Shown: positions 16,874-25,189, counted from the stretch's first letter. The stretch: 44,120 nucleotides of DNA from Pseudomonadota bacterium (GCA_023457495.1 JAEWLQ010000096.1:1-44120), one strand, 5' to 3'. Numbers and translations: made by a program. The notes: a model not told the origin generated them from the letters alone.

Positions 16874-17362
16874 GTGAGATCCTCGCTCTTACTACCCGCG
16901 CTGCTGCTGCTGGCGGCACTCGAGCCACGCGCTTCGCATGCGCAGGATGCATCGTCGATTCACACGGCCGTGACGGAGTCGCAGCCGGCACGCAACGAGG
17001 GGCTCATACACGTTCCGGCGCTCACCCCGTTGCTGATCACGGTCGACGAGGAGATCACCTCCAATCGCCACAAGAGTGGTGACCGCTTCCGCATCGTCAT
17101 CGCGGAAGACGTGCGCGTCGGAAACGCCGTCGTGATCCCGGCGGGTTCGGTCGGCGAGGGCGAGGTCGTGCACGCTGCGAAGTCCGGGGCCGGGGGCAAG
17201 GCGGGCGAGTTGATTCTCGCTGCGCGAGTCGTGCGCGTGGGTGACATCGAAATACGGCTGCGCTCGATGGTCATCGGTGGTACGGGACGCGATCGGGCCC
17301 AGACATCGCTCAACGTCAGCATCGCCGCGGGCGTGTTCGGAATGCTCGTGCGCGGCGGGTGA
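16874..17362 (+). CDS. exported protein of unknown function, possibly frameshifted near its end
   Basis: The 162-residue product begins with a signal peptide (MRSSLLLPALLLLAALEP, cleavage probably after SHA). The mature part is predicted beta-rich, with SGDRFRIVIAEDVRVGN followed by VVIPAGSVGEGEVV; I do not recognise a named domain. The start is a GTG with no ribosome binding site but a good -10 element 8 nt upstream. The frame closes at TGA (17360-17362) after MLVRGG. In the -1 frame coding continues with VMIVPPGTLASAKTAVD and an acidic, proline-rich tail to 17508. That continuation reads like the natural end of the same protein, because the same kind of VIPAGS phrase occurs earlier in the domain. 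See the separate entry. Confidence 0.6.
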   Translation: MRSSLLLPALLLLAALEPRASHAQDASSIHTAVTESQPARNEGLIHVPALTPLLITVDEEITSNRHKSGDRFRIVIAEDVRVGNAVVIPAGSVGEGEVVHAAKSGAGGKAGELILAARVVRVGDIEIRLRSMVIGGTGRDRAQTSLNVSIAAGVFGMLVRGG

Positions 17363-17508
17363 TGATCGTTCCACCCGGAACGCTGGCGAGCGCCAAGACG
17401 GCCGTCGACATCGATTTACCCGCGACGGAGCCAGCCGTTCCGCCGGCGGAAGCACAGCCGGAAGAAACCACAAACGAGGGAGAAGAACATGTACCGCAGC
17501 CCATTTAA
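17362..17508 (+). other. possible -1 frame continuation of the preceding gene
   Basis: An open frame of 48 codons starts at an ATG overlapping the preceding TGA by one base (TGATG) and ends at TAA 17506-17508, 20 nt inside the next gene. It encodes MIVPPGTLASAKTAVDIDL and then an acidic tail rich in E, P and T. Either the upstream gene carries a real or sequencing frameshift near 17358-17361, or this is a translationally coupled small peptide. The first is more likely. Confidence 0.45.
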
Positions 17509-17998
17509 GACCGCGTTCGTCGCGGCGTTACTCACGCCATTCATCGCGCTCGCGCAGGAGACGGCGCCGTCTTCCGATACTGCGGCGTCGACCGACGTCG
17601 CCACGCCGGCCGCGGAGGCCGCCGGCGGCGGAACCGGTACGGTCGTCTTCTTCCGCGAGAAGAAATTCGCGGGCTCCGCCATCCGCTACAAGGTGCGTGA
17701 AAACGGCATCGAGCTCTGCAAGCTGCAGAGCGGAACGTATTGCAAGATCGACGTACCCGCCGGCAAACACGAATACGTCGTGCACTCCGAGGCGAAAGAC
17801 GTGCTAACGCTCGAAGTGGAATCCGGAGAAACCTACTACGTGATCGGCGGCATCACCGTCGGCGTGTTCGCGGGTCATCCGAACCTGTCGCCTTCGGACA
17901 AGGCCACGTACGAGCGAATGTTGCCCAAGCTCAAGGACAACACGGGCCAGGATCTCGATCCGCCGGAAGCGGGCGAAAAGACCGCCGACAAGAAATAG
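17489..17998 (+). CDS. exported DUF2846 domain protein
   Basis: The 169-residue protein has a signal peptide (MYRSPFKTAFVAALLTPFIA, cleavage after ALA) and a domain resembling DUF2846: GTVVFFREKKFAGSAIRYKV, then ICKL-like ELCKLQSGTYCKIDVPAGKHEYVV and a GETYYVIGG strand. Members are small periplasmic or lipoprotein beta domains of unknown role. A GAGGGA ribosome binding site precedes the ATG. The C-terminus is lysine- and proline-rich. It follows the exported protein of unknown function and is closed by the hairpin at 18012, so the two may be a unit. Confidence 0.72.
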   Translation: MYRSPFKTAFVAALLTPFIALAQETAPSSDTAASTDVATPAAEAAGGGTGTVVFFREKKFAGSAIRYKVRENGIELCKLQSGTYCKIDVPAGKHEYVVHSEAKDVLTLEVESGETYYVIGGITVGVFAGHPNLSPSDKATYERMLPKLKDNTGQDLDPPEAGEKTADKK

Positions 17999-18011
17999 CC
18001 GCGCGAATGAA

Positions 18012-18043
18012 AACGGCCGGCGGAAGACATTCCGCCGGCCGTT
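18012..18043. terminator. bidirectional hairpin between convergent genes
   Basis: A perfect 14-bp stem AACGGCCGGCGGAA (18012-18025, 18030-18043) with a GACA loop lies between the DUF2846 gene and the convergent peroxiredoxin gene. On the minus strand it is followed by TTTTCATT, on the plus strand by only CTTC, so it should terminate the peroxiredoxin transcript better. Confidence 0.75.
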
Positions 18044-18076
18044 CTTCAGTCAGTACCGCGGTTCGAGCGATCCGGA

Positions 18077-18625
18077 TCAGCCAGCCTTGGCCGGCGTATG
18101 CGCCTTGATCTCGGCGAGCACCATGTCCGAGTGGCCCTTGGGATCCACCTTCGCCCAGTGCTTCACGATCTTGCCGTCCGGTCCGATCAGAAACGTCGTG
18201 CGCGATGCGAGCTCGATGCCCGGCGCCGGGTTCCAGGACGCGCCATAGGCCTTCGTCACTTCCTTGGTCGTGTCCGCCAGGATGTCGAACGGCAGGCTGT
18301 GTTCCTTGGCGAACTTCTCGTGCGAGGCCACGTCATCGACGCTCACGCCGAGAATGACGGCGTCGGCCTTGCGGAACGCGAAGATGTTGTCGCGCAGTTC
18401 GCAGGCCTGCGTGGTGCAGCCGGGGGTGTTGTCCTTCGGGTAGAAATACAGCACCACCCACTTGCCCTTGTACTGTTCGAGCGTGTGCCACTTGCCGGCC
18501 TGGTCCTGTAGTTTGAAAGCGGGCGCGGCCGAGCCCTCGGCGGGGGCAGCGGCGGGAGATGCGGCGCTGACACTCGCGGTCACGGCGATGAGGGCGGTGA
18601 CCAAAGTCTTTCGAAGTGCGAGCAT
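18077..18625 (-). CDS. exported peroxiredoxin, BCP/PrxQ type
   Basis: A thiol peroxidase of the AhpC/TSA-Redoxin fold that reduces hydrogen and organic peroxides. The peroxidatic Cys70 and the resolving Cys75 sit in PGCTTQAC, the five-residue spacing typical of PrxQ/BCP. The ATG at 18625 (182 residues) is preceded by GGAGAA and begins a signal peptide (MLALRKTLVTALIAVTASVSA), so the enzyme is probably periplasmic, where the usual cytoplasmic BCP is not. Longer in-frame starts up to 18703 lack a ribosome binding site. It is divergent from the patatin gene, starts 31 nt apart, so the two share a promoter region. Confidence 0.87.
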   Translation of the reverse strand: MLALRKTLVTALIAVTASVSAASPAAAPAEGSAAPAFKLQDQAGKWHTLEQYKGKWVVLYFYPKDNTPGCTTQACELRDNIFAFRKADAVILGVSVDDVASHEKFAKEHSLPFDILADTTKEVTKAYGASWNPAPGIELASRTTFLIGPDGKIVKHWAKVDPKGHSDMVLAEIKAHTPAKAG

Positions 18626-18656
18626 GTTGTTCTCCGGGTAAAGAGATGGATGGGTC

Positions 18657-19802
18657 GTGGGGGAGGGGCATACTAACAGCACCAGTGGCGGGGTTTCCCG
18701 CACGGGCCTGATCCTGACGGGCGGCGGGGCCCGGGCCGCCTACCAGGTCGGTGTCCTCAAGGCCCTGGCGGAAATCCATCCGCGGCCCGAATGGCCGTTC
18801 CCGATCATCGTCGGCACCTCCGCGGGCGCCGTGGCCGCCAGCATCCTGGCGAGCAACGTGGTGCGCTGGCACCAGTCGGTGGCTGAGATCGAAGGCGTCT
18901 GGGCGAATTTCCGCGTGCACCACGTATTCCGCTCCGACGTCGGCGCGATGTTGCGGGCCGGCGCGCGCTGGATGGGATCTTTGCTGACCGGCGGCCGGGT
19001 GGGTCCTCCCAAATCGCTCCTGGACAACTCGCCGCTGCGTGAGCTGCTGTCGAAGGTCACGGATTTCGATGCCGTGCGCGCGAGCGTGGCGCGCGGCGAG
19101 CTGCGCGCCGTTGCCCTCAGCGCCACCAGTTACTACACCGCGCGTTCCGTATCCTTCTTCGAGGCGGATACCACGATCGGCGAATGGTCCCGCGCGCAGC
19201 GCCATGGCGAACGCGTGCCGCTGTCGCTCGATTACCTGATGGCCAGCCTCGCCATTCCGTTCCTGTTTCCACCGATCTGCCTGCACGGTGAATATTTCGG
19301 CGACGGTGCGATGCGCCAGACGGCGCCGTTGTCGCCGGCCATCCACCTGGGAGCGGACCGCCTGCTGGTCGTCGGCGTGCGGCCCACGCACCTCGATGCG
19401 ATCCCCCGGTTCATCGCCTCGGACGCGCCGCCCACGCCGGGCCAGTTGTTCGGCTACATGCTGGACACGCTCTTCAGCGACCAGATCTCGGCGGATCTCG
19501 AGAACCTCGCGCGCATCAATCGTTTGTCGGAGGTCGCTGGCGGCGCGACCGGCACGCGGCAGATCCGCACCCTCATGATCGCGCCCAGCGTGGATCCATC
19601 CGAGATCGCCGTACGACACGCGAGCTCGCTGCCTTTGAGCCTGCGCGCGCTGATGTCCATCATCGGCGCACGCGGCGCGAGTGGCAGCCTGCTCGCGAGT
19701 TATCTCATGTTCGAGTCCGGCTACACGCGCGAGCTCATCGAGCTCGGTTATCGCGACGCGCTCGCGCGGCGCGACGATCTCGCGGGTTTTCTCGCGCCTT
19801 GA
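18657..19802 (+). CDS. patatin-like phospholipase
   Basis: The 381-residue protein carries the catalytic features of patatin-fold serine lipases: the oxyanion GGGARAAYQ loop at residues 22-30, the nucleophile Ser55 in GTSAG, and the catalytic Asp in GDGAM near residue 216. It hydrolyses acyl esters of phospholipids or related lipids. The start is uncertain: a GTG at 18657 is used and only a short leader precedes the catalytic core. There is no signal peptide. Its stop codon overlaps the TTG start of the phosphopantetheinyl transferase (TTGA), so the two are translationally coupled. Confidence 0.85.
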   Translation: MGEGHTNSTSGGVSRTGLILTGGGARAAYQVGVLKALAEIHPRPEWPFPIIVGTSAGAVAASILASNVVRWHQSVAEIEGVWANFRVHHVFRSDVGAMLRAGARWMGSLLTGGRVGPPKSLLDNSPLRELLSKVTDFDAVRASVARGELRAVALSATSYYTARSVSFFEADTTIGEWSRAQRHGERVPLSLDYLMASLAIPFLFPPICLHGEYFGDGAMRQTAPLSPAIHLGADRLLVVGVRPTHLDAIPRFIASDAPPTPGQLFGYMLDTLFSDQISADLENLARINRLSEVAGGATGTRQIRTLMIAPSVDPSEIAVRHASSLPLSLRALMSIIGARGASGSLLASYLMFESGYTRELIELGYRDALARRDDLAGFLAP

Positions 19803-20539
19803 ATCTCGCGCCTCACGAGATCCATGTCTGGCTCGCCTTCGACCGGACGCTCGACGATCCGGCATTGAACGCGGTTCACGCGGACCTGCTCTCCGCCGAG
19901 GAGAACGAGCGGCGCGCGAAACTCTACAGCGAAGAGCTCCGCCACCAGTTTCTCGTCACGCGCGCGCTCCAGCGCCGGGTGTTGTCGAGTTACGCGCCGC
20001 AGGTCGAGCCGCGCGAGTGGACATTCGTCACGGGCGAGCGTGGCAAACCGGCGCTGGCATCGCGTTTCGCGGGCCACGGGTTGTACTTCAATCTCGCGCA
20101 TACGACGGGCCTGGTCGCGTGCGCCGTCAGCCGGCTGCCGGATATCGGGATCGACGTCGAGAATGCGCGCGCGCGCCGCGTGCCGCTGCACCTTGCGCCG
20201 CGTTATTTCACGGCGCGTGAGGCGGCGGCATTGTCGGCACTGCCGGAACGCGAACGTCCGGCGCGTTTCTATGCGCTGTGGACGCTCAAGGAGGCATGGC
20301 TCAAGGCAACGGGCGAGGGGCTCGCCGCCGGGCTCGGGAACATCTCATTCGATCTGGACGACGCGCACCGCGTCTGCGGCGTGGAGCTCCCGAAGGACGA
20401 CGCCGCGCGATGGCGATTCTGGCAGCACTGTCCTTCAGAGGAGCACGCGTTGGCGGTGGCGTTACGCGCGGATCTTCCGCCCGCGGATGCGACGCTCAGG
20501 TTTCACACGTTCACGGGTGGCACGTTCATCGAGAAATAG
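19799..20539 (+). CDS. 4'-phosphopantetheinyl transferase, Sfp type
   Basis: The 246-residue protein transfers the 4'-phosphopantetheine arm of coenzyme A to carrier proteins. The two diagnostic motifs are present: GIDVE with Asp119 and Glu121, and WTLKEAWLK with Trp161, Lys164, Glu165 and Lys169; an N-terminal half with FNLAHTTG completes the pseudo-dimer of the Sfp group, so it probably activates polyketide, peptide-synthetase or fatty-acid carrier proteins. No such synthase gene is in the window. The start is the TTG at 19799 overlapping the patatin stop. The 3' end overlaps the convergent GNAT gene by 37 nt. Confidence 0.87.
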   Translation: MNLAPHEIHVWLAFDRTLDDPALNAVHADLLSAEENERRAKLYSEELRHQFLVTRALQRRVLSSYAPQVEPREWTFVTGERGKPALASRFAGHGLYFNLAHTTGLVACAVSRLPDIGIDVENARARRVPLHLAPRYFTAREAAALSALPERERPARFYALWTLKEAWLKATGEGLAAGLGNISFDLDDAHRVCGVELPKDDAARWRFWQHCPSEEHALAVALRADLPPADATLRFHTFTGGTFIEK

Positions 20540-20940
20540 TGCGCCTCGAGGCTCATGCCCTTGCGCAGGTAGAAGCGGTGGGCATCCGTGCGCCGGACGT
20601 TCGAGACGAGGCGCACCTGGCGGCACTCTCGGCGGGCCGCCTCCGCGACCAGCCAGTCGAACAGGGCGCCGCCATGGCCCCGGGAGCGCGCGCGCTCCGC
20701 GGTCACGAGGTCTTCGATTTCGAGATACCGGCCACCGGCCAGCCATTCCGAGACGCGGTAACCCGCCACCGCCTGGATGCCGTCATCGTCGAGATAGGCG
20801 AGCTGGAAGCCGGTCGTGGCGGCCAGGTGTTTCACGAGCCTCACGAAATCGTCCGCGGCGATCCGCGGCCGCAGCTGCGACATGACGGGAAAACAGGCGG
20901 CGATGTCGGCGTCGATGACGGCCAGGGCAATACGCGGCAT
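20503..20940 (-). CDS. GNAT family N-acetyltransferase
   Basis: The 145-residue protein has the acetyl-CoA binding segment of GNAT enzymes, EDLVTAERARSRGHGGALFDWL (the R/QxxGxG/A-type motif as RSRGHGG), and later TDAHRFYLRKGM, the usual C-terminal substrate-side motif. The substrate is unknown. It lies 7 nt upstream of nothing on its own strand except mgtE, whose stop is at 20948; the two could be cotranscribed with mgtE first. It overlaps the end of the phosphopantetheinyl transferase gene by 37 nt. Confidence 0.82.
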   Translation of the reverse strand: MPRIALAVIDADIAACFPVMSQLRPRIAADDFVRLVKHLAATTGFQLAYLDDDGIQAVAGYRVSEWLAGGRYLEIEDLVTAERARSRGHGGALFDWLVAEAARRECRQVRLVSNVRRTDAHRFYLRKGMSLEAHYFSMNVPPVNV

Positions 20941-20947
20941 CAGGCGA

Positions 20948-22306
20948 TCACGTCAGGAAAAGCGCGCCCAGGCCTAACAAGGTGGCGAACCCGATGCAGT
21001 CCGTGAAGGTCGTCAGGATGACGCCCGCGGACAGCGCCGGATCGATGCGCATGCGCTTGAGCCCCAATGGCACGATCACGCCGACCGCGGCCGCGCACAG
21101 CAGGTTTATGAGCGTGGCGGCCGCGATGATGGCGGAGATTTTCCACGTGCCGTACCAGGCGATGGTCACCGAGCCCACGATCACCGCCCAGATGAGGCCA
21201 TTGAGACCGCCAACCGCGATCTCCTTCCACAGCAGCCAGCGCGCGTTGACCCATTCGACCTGGCCCAGCGCGATGCCGCGGATGATCAGCGTGACGGTCT
21301 GGGTGCCGGCGATGCCGCCCATGCTGGCCACGATGGGCATCAGCGCGGCGAGCGCCGCAACCTTTTCGATGGTGCCCTCGAAACGGCTCACGACCGCCGC
21401 CGCGAGGAACGCCGTGACGAGATTGATGCCGAGCCAGAGGAGCCGGCGGCGCGTCGAGGGGAACACGCCGGCGAACACGTCTTCCTCGTCGCGCAGACCC
21501 GCGGCGGACATGACCTCGTGCGCCGCCTCTTCGCTTATGACGTCGACGACGTCGTCGACCGTGATGCGTCCGAGCAGCTTGCCGGAATGGTCGACCACCG
21601 CCGCGGACACGAGGTCGCGATCCTGGAACAGGCGCGTGACTTCGCTCGCGTTCGTTTCGGGCGCGATGCGCGGGGCTTCGGGATCGATGATCTCGCCCAC
21701 GGGCTTGTCCGGGTCCTCGGTGAGGAGGCTGGTCAGCGCGATGGTGCCGAGATAACGGTCGTTGCGGTCGACCACGAACAGCCGGTCGGTCTTGTCGGGC
21801 AGCTCGCCGCGCATGCGCAGGTAGCGCAGCACCACTTCGACGGTGACGTCGGCGCGGACGCTCACCGTGTCCGTGTTCATGAGACCGCCGGCGGTGTCGG
21901 ACTCGAACGAGAGGACGGTCTTCAGACGCTCGCGGTCCTGGGCGTCCATGGACTTCACGAGCTGCTGCATGACGGTTTCGGGCAGGTCGCCGACCAGGTC
22001 AGCGAGATCGTCGACCTCCATGCCTTCGGCCGCCGCGAGCAGGTCTTCCTCGTTCATGCCTTCGATGAACGACTGGCGCACCTCGTCGCTGAGCTCGACC
22101 AGTACGTCGCCTTCGACCTCGGGCTCGACGAAATTCCAGACGACTTCGCGCTGCGCCGGCGGCAGCGATTCGATCAGCAGCGCGATCTCCGCCGGGTGCA
22201 TCGCGCCGATCATGCGCGCGGCGCCACGCCATGACCCCTCGAGCAGCGCGCCGCGCAGCGCGGCGAGCCGTCGTTCCTTCATGTTCGTGCGCCCGGTCTC
22301 TTGCAT
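20948..22306 (-). CDS. mgtE: magnesium transporter MgtE
   Basis: A Mg2+ channel/transporter with the complete MgtE layout: an N-terminal helical domain (HPAEIALLIESLPPAQ), a pair of CBS domains sensing Mg2+ (VSVRADVTVEVVLRYLR... to ITVDDVVDVI), a connecting helix and five C-terminal transmembrane segments containing the ion pore (MPIVASMGGIAGTQTVTL). I start it at the ATG at 22306 (452 residues), because a TACACT -10 with a CGCGCCC discriminator lies 10 nt before it. An ATG at 22333 would lie within a palindromic repeat, and one at 22282 would give 444 residues. It is downstream of rapZ but has its own likely promoter. Confidence 0.88.
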   Translation of the reverse strand: MQETGRTNMKERRLAALRGALLEGSWRGAARMIGAMHPAEIALLIESLPPAQREVVWNFVEPEVEGDVLVELSDEVRQSFIEGMNEEDLLAAAEGMEVDDLADLVGDLPETVMQQLVKSMDAQDRERLKTVLSFESDTAGGLMNTDTVSVRADVTVEVVLRYLRMRGELPDKTDRLFVVDRNDRYLGTIALTSLLTEDPDKPVGEIIDPEAPRIAPETNASEVTRLFQDRDLVSAAVVDHSGKLLGRITVDDVVDVISEEAAHEVMSAAGLRDEEDVFAGVFPSTRRRLLWLGINLVTAFLAAAVVSRFEGTIEKVAALAALMPIVASMGGIAGTQTVTLIIRGIALGQVEWVNARWLLWKEIAVGGLNGLIWAVIVGSVTIAWYGTWKISAIIAAATLINLLCAAAVGVIVPLGLKRMRIDPALSAGVILTTFTDCIGFATLLGLGALFLT

Positions 22307-22316
22307 GACGGGCGCG

Positions 22317-22322
22317 AGTGTA
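22317..22322 (-). promoter_or_regulatory. mgtE -10 element next to a palindromic repeat
   Basis: TACACT (minus strand) is followed by CGCGCCC and then the ATG at 22306, 10 nt downstream. The family A repeat (22322-22360) touches its upstream edge with CCCCATT. The murA promoter has the same arrangement. Confidence 0.45.
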
Positions 22323-22360
22323 AATGGGGACATTCCCCATTTCCTAGGAAATGGGGACAG
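22322..22360 (-). repeat. family A palindromic repeat, copy 2
   Basis: AAATGGGGACATTCCCCATTT is joined through CCTAGG to a second AAATGGGGACA arm on the plus strand. It is the opposite-strand match of the copy at 8278-8316. It stands 25 nt downstream of the rapZ stop and abuts the mgtE -10 element. Confidence 0.75.
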
Positions 22361-22384
22361 GCCTCGTCAGCGAAACGGAGTTTC

Positions 22385-23302
22385 TTACGCGACCGAGGTG
22401 GTCTGCGTGCCGGCGAGGGTCGGAGCGCGCGTGATGGAGCGCTGTTCGCCGAGGGAATTGTGGCGGATGGAAACGACTGGATAGTTCTGCGAGAGGCGCT
22501 CGGCGATGCGTTCGGCCACGTAGACCGAGCGGTGGCGGCCGCCGGTGCAGCCGATGGCGATGGTGAGGTAGCGGCGATTCGCCGCCTGGTGCTCGGGAAT
22601 ACGCGCCGCGACGAACTGCAGGATGTCCTCGGTGAGGCGGTGCACGCCGCGCTGCGCTTCCAGGAAACGGATGACGTCGGCGTCGCGGCCCGTGAGCGCG
22701 CGCAGCGACGGGTCCCAGTACGGATTCGGCAGCGACCGGGCGTCGAACACGAAATCCGCGTCGCCGGGAATTCCGTTCTTGAACCCGAAGGACTCCACTA
22801 GCAGCGACAGACGGCCGGCGCTGCGTTTTTCGACCCGCTGGCTGATGAGCTCGCGCAGGTCGTGCACGCCCATGCGCGAAGTGTCGATGACCAGGTCCGC
22901 CGCGTTGAGGATCGGCTCGAGCAGCCGTCGCTCGATCGCGATCGCTTCCTTGAGCGAGACGTGGTCGGTGGTGATCGGGTGCTTGCGCCGCGTCTCGGCG
23001 AAGCGCCGCAGCAGTTCGTCGTCGTTCGCGAGCAGGAACACGATCTCGCAATGGATGCCGCTCTTCTTGAGCTCCTCGATGAGCGGCGGCACGGTTTCGA
23101 TCTCGGCCGCGGCGTTGCGGGCGTCGACGCCCACCGCGGCGCGGCTGTACTGCGCGTCGTTGTCGCGCAGGGTGTGCGAGATGAAGGGCTTCAGCAGGGC
23201 CGCCGGGATGTTGTCCACGCAATAGAACCCGGCGTCTTCGAGCATGTGCAATGCCACGCTCTTGCCGGATCCCGACAGCCCGCTGACGAGGATTAGCCTC
23301 AT
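22385..23302 (-). CDS. rapZ: RNase adapter protein RapZ
   Basis: The 305-residue P-loop protein has a Walker A GLSGSGKS at residues 8-15 and a Walker B-like DLVIDTSRMG, with the C-terminal domain IAIGCTGGRHRSVYVAE that is conserved in RapZ/YvcJ. In enteric bacteria RapZ directs RNase E to small RNAs controlling GlmS and hence amino-sugar supply for the envelope; the family also binds GTP. It follows hpf by 15 nt on the same strand. In enteric bacteria ptsN lies between hpf and rapZ and is absent here. Confidence 0.93.
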   Translation of the reverse strand: MRLILVSGLSGSGKSVALHMLEDAGFYCVDNIPAALLKPFISHTLRDNDAQYSRAAVGVDARNAAAEIETVPPLIEELKKSGIHCEIVFLLANDDELLRRFAETRRKHPITTDHVSLKEAIAIERRLLEPILNAADLVIDTSRMGVHDLRELISQRVEKRSAGRLSLLVESFGFKNGIPGDADFVFDARSLPNPYWDPSLRALTGRDADVIRFLEAQRGVHRLTEDILQFVAARIPEHQAANRRYLTIAIGCTGGRHRSVYVAERIAERLSQNYPVVSIRHNSLGEQRSITRAPTLAGTQTTSVA

Positions 23303-23317
23303 GTGCCTATTGTGGCC

Positions 23318-23644
23318 CTATTGCGATTGCCTTACCGCTTTTCGTGCTGCGGCGGCGTGGTGATCGGATTTCCTTTCCTTATGTTTGATCACGCTGCGAT
23401 CGAGCTTGTCGGCCAGCAGATCGATGGCGGCGTACATGTCTTCTTCGGTGGCGTCGGCGTGGATGGAATTGCCGCGAACATGCAGGGTGGCTTCGGCCTT
23501 CTGTCGAAGTTTCTCTACGGTCAGTACACAGTGAACGTCGATCACGTGGTCGAAGTGACGCGAAATGCGTTCGAGCTTCTTTTCCACGTATGACCGCATG
23601 GAGGGAGTGACTTCAACATGATGACCGGCTAGCGACAATTGCAT
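23318..23644 (-). CDS. hpf: ribosome hibernation promoting factor
   Basis: The 108-residue protein is the short HPF/YfiA form. It opens with MQLSLAGHHVEVTPSMRSYV and keeps the core segment VEKLRQKAEATLHVRGNSIHADATEEDMYAAIDLLADKLDRS only as one domain, so it is not the long form with a dimerisation tail. It binds the 30S decoding centre when growth stops. A strong AAGGAGA ribosome binding site lies 6 nt upstream. It is linked to rpoN (41 nt upstream) and rapZ (15 nt downstream). Confidence 0.92.
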   Translation of the reverse strand: MQLSLAGHHVEVTPSMRSYVEKKLERISRHFDHVIDVHCVLTVEKLRQKAEATLHVRGNSIHADATEEDMYAAIDLLADKLDRSVIKHKERKSDHHAAAARKAVRQSQ

Positions 23645-23685
23645 GATCAGTCTCCTTTTTGCCTGACTCTATCTACTGAAAATTC

Positions 23686-25122
23686 TTACCTGGCGGCGGC
23701 CTTTGCCTTGCGTTCGTTGGAGGGGGCGAGCCCGAGGGCCTCACGATATTTGGCGACCGTGCGGCGCGCGACGGCGATGCCTTCGCCGGAGAGAAGCTCG
23801 GCGATCCGGCTGTCGGACAGCGGATTGCCCGGGTCTTCTTCCTTGATGAGCTTGCGGATCTTGGCGCGCACCGCGGTGGAGGAGGCGCCGCCGCCGTCGG
23901 CGGCCTCGACCTGGCTCGAGAAGAAGTACTTGAGCTCGAACACACCACGCGGCGTGTGCATGTACTTGCTCGAGGTGACGCGCGAGATGGTCGATTCGTG
24001 CATGTCGATGGCCTGGGCGATGTCCTTGAGGATCATCGGCCGCATGCTTTCCTCGCCATGTTCGAGGAAGGCGGTCTGCCGCTCGACGATGCTCCTTGCC
24101 ACCTTCATGAGAGTCTCGTTGCGGATCTCAAGGCTCTTCAGCAGCCAGCGCGCCTCCTGCAACTGCGCGCGCATCGAGGAATGTCCCGCGCCGCGGCCGA
24201 GCATGTCGGCATAACTCTGGTTGAGGCGCACGCGCGGCAGCGTCGAGCTGTTGACCTCGACGGTCCAGCCGCGATCCGTGCGGCGCACGAAGACGTCCGG
24301 CACCACGTATTCCGCCTTGGCGGAGGACACCGTCGCGCCCGGGCGCGGATGCAGTCCGCGCACCAGCGCCACGGCCTGCGCGAGTTCGTCGTCCGAGGCG
24401 GACAACTCGCGGCGCAGCAGCGTGAGCTCGCGATCCGCGAGCTGGTCGAGATGTTTGTCGGCGATCGCCAGCGCGAGCTTCAGCCCCGGTGTCTCGGGGT
24501 GCAGCATGCGTAATTGCAGCGAGAGGCACTCGCTCAGGCTCCGCGCCGCGACGCCCGGAGGATCCAGTGTCTGCACGAGCTTGAGCACGCGCTCGACTTC
24601 GCCGTCCTGCGCGGTGACCTCCGGCAGGAGCGTCGCGGCGATGTCGTCGAATGAATCGGTCACGTAACCGTCGTCGTTGATGGCATCGACGATGGCGCGC
24701 GCGATGGCGAGATCACGCGGCGCGAGGTTCGCGTATTCGAGCTGGCCCAGCAGGTGATCCTGCAGCGAGAGCTGCGCGTCGTCGGCGACTTCCGCAGCGC
24801 GCTCGTCGTCGTCGCGCCAGGAATCGGAACCCGGGCTGCGTTCGCTCCAGGCGTCTTCGATGACTTCGGCTTCGACGGTGACTTCCGGAGCCGGCTGCGC
24901 GTCGACGCGCTGCTCGTCCGGCATGGGATGCGGCTCCAGCGCCTCGAACGTGCCGGTGCCCTCGTATTCGTCGACGGGCTCGAGCATCACGTTGCTCTCG
25001 AGCTGCTCGCGGATATGCGCCTGGAGCTCCAGAGCGGGCATTTGCAGAAGCCGGATAGCCTGCTGCAGCTGCGGGGTCATGGTGAGCTGTTGACCCAGCT
25101 TCAGCTGCAATGAGGGCTTCAT
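23686..25122 (-). CDS. rpoN: RNA polymerase sigma-54 factor
   Basis: The alternative sigma factor for nitrogen and other regulated promoters with -24/-12 elements. The glutamine-rich region I (SLQLKLGQQLTMTPQLQQAI), an acidic region II, the core-binding and HTH segments, and the C-terminal RpoN box ARRTVAKYR are all present. I start it at the second of two adjacent ATGs (25122, 478 residues), where the conserved region I begins. An upstream extension to 25242 runs into the intergenic region and lptB and is not credible. It follows lptB by 67 nt, in the usual lptB-rpoN-hpf order. Confidence 0.93.
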   Translation of the reverse strand: MKPSLQLKLGQQLTMTPQLQQAIRLLQMPALELQAHIREQLESNVMLEPVDEYEGTGTFEALEPHPMPDEQRVDAQPAPEVTVEAEVIEDAWSERSPGSDSWRDDDERAAEVADDAQLSLQDHLLGQLEYANLAPRDLAIARAIVDAINDDGYVTDSFDDIAATLLPEVTAQDGEVERVLKLVQTLDPPGVAARSLSECLSLQLRMLHPETPGLKLALAIADKHLDQLADRELTLLRRELSASDDELAQAVALVRGLHPRPGATVSSAKAEYVVPDVFVRRTDRGWTVEVNSSTLPRVRLNQSYADMLGRGAGHSSMRAQLQEARWLLKSLEIRNETLMKVARSIVERQTAFLEHGEESMRPMILKDIAQAIDMHESTISRVTSSKYMHTPRGVFELKYFFSSQVEAADGGGASSTAVRAKIRKLIKEEDPGNPLSDSRIAELLSGEGIAVARRTVAKYREALGLAPSNERKAKAAAR

Positions 25123-25189
25123 CATCGACACTGGCGCGCGTGTCCCAACTATTTGAAAGTAGAAGATTTTTCCGCTGGCTCTGGAAACG

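Noticed and set aside
22282..22333. mgtE start at the ATG at 22333
   Set aside because: That ATG lies inside a repeat and adds residues not expected in MgtE; the TACACT -10 would then be within the coding region.
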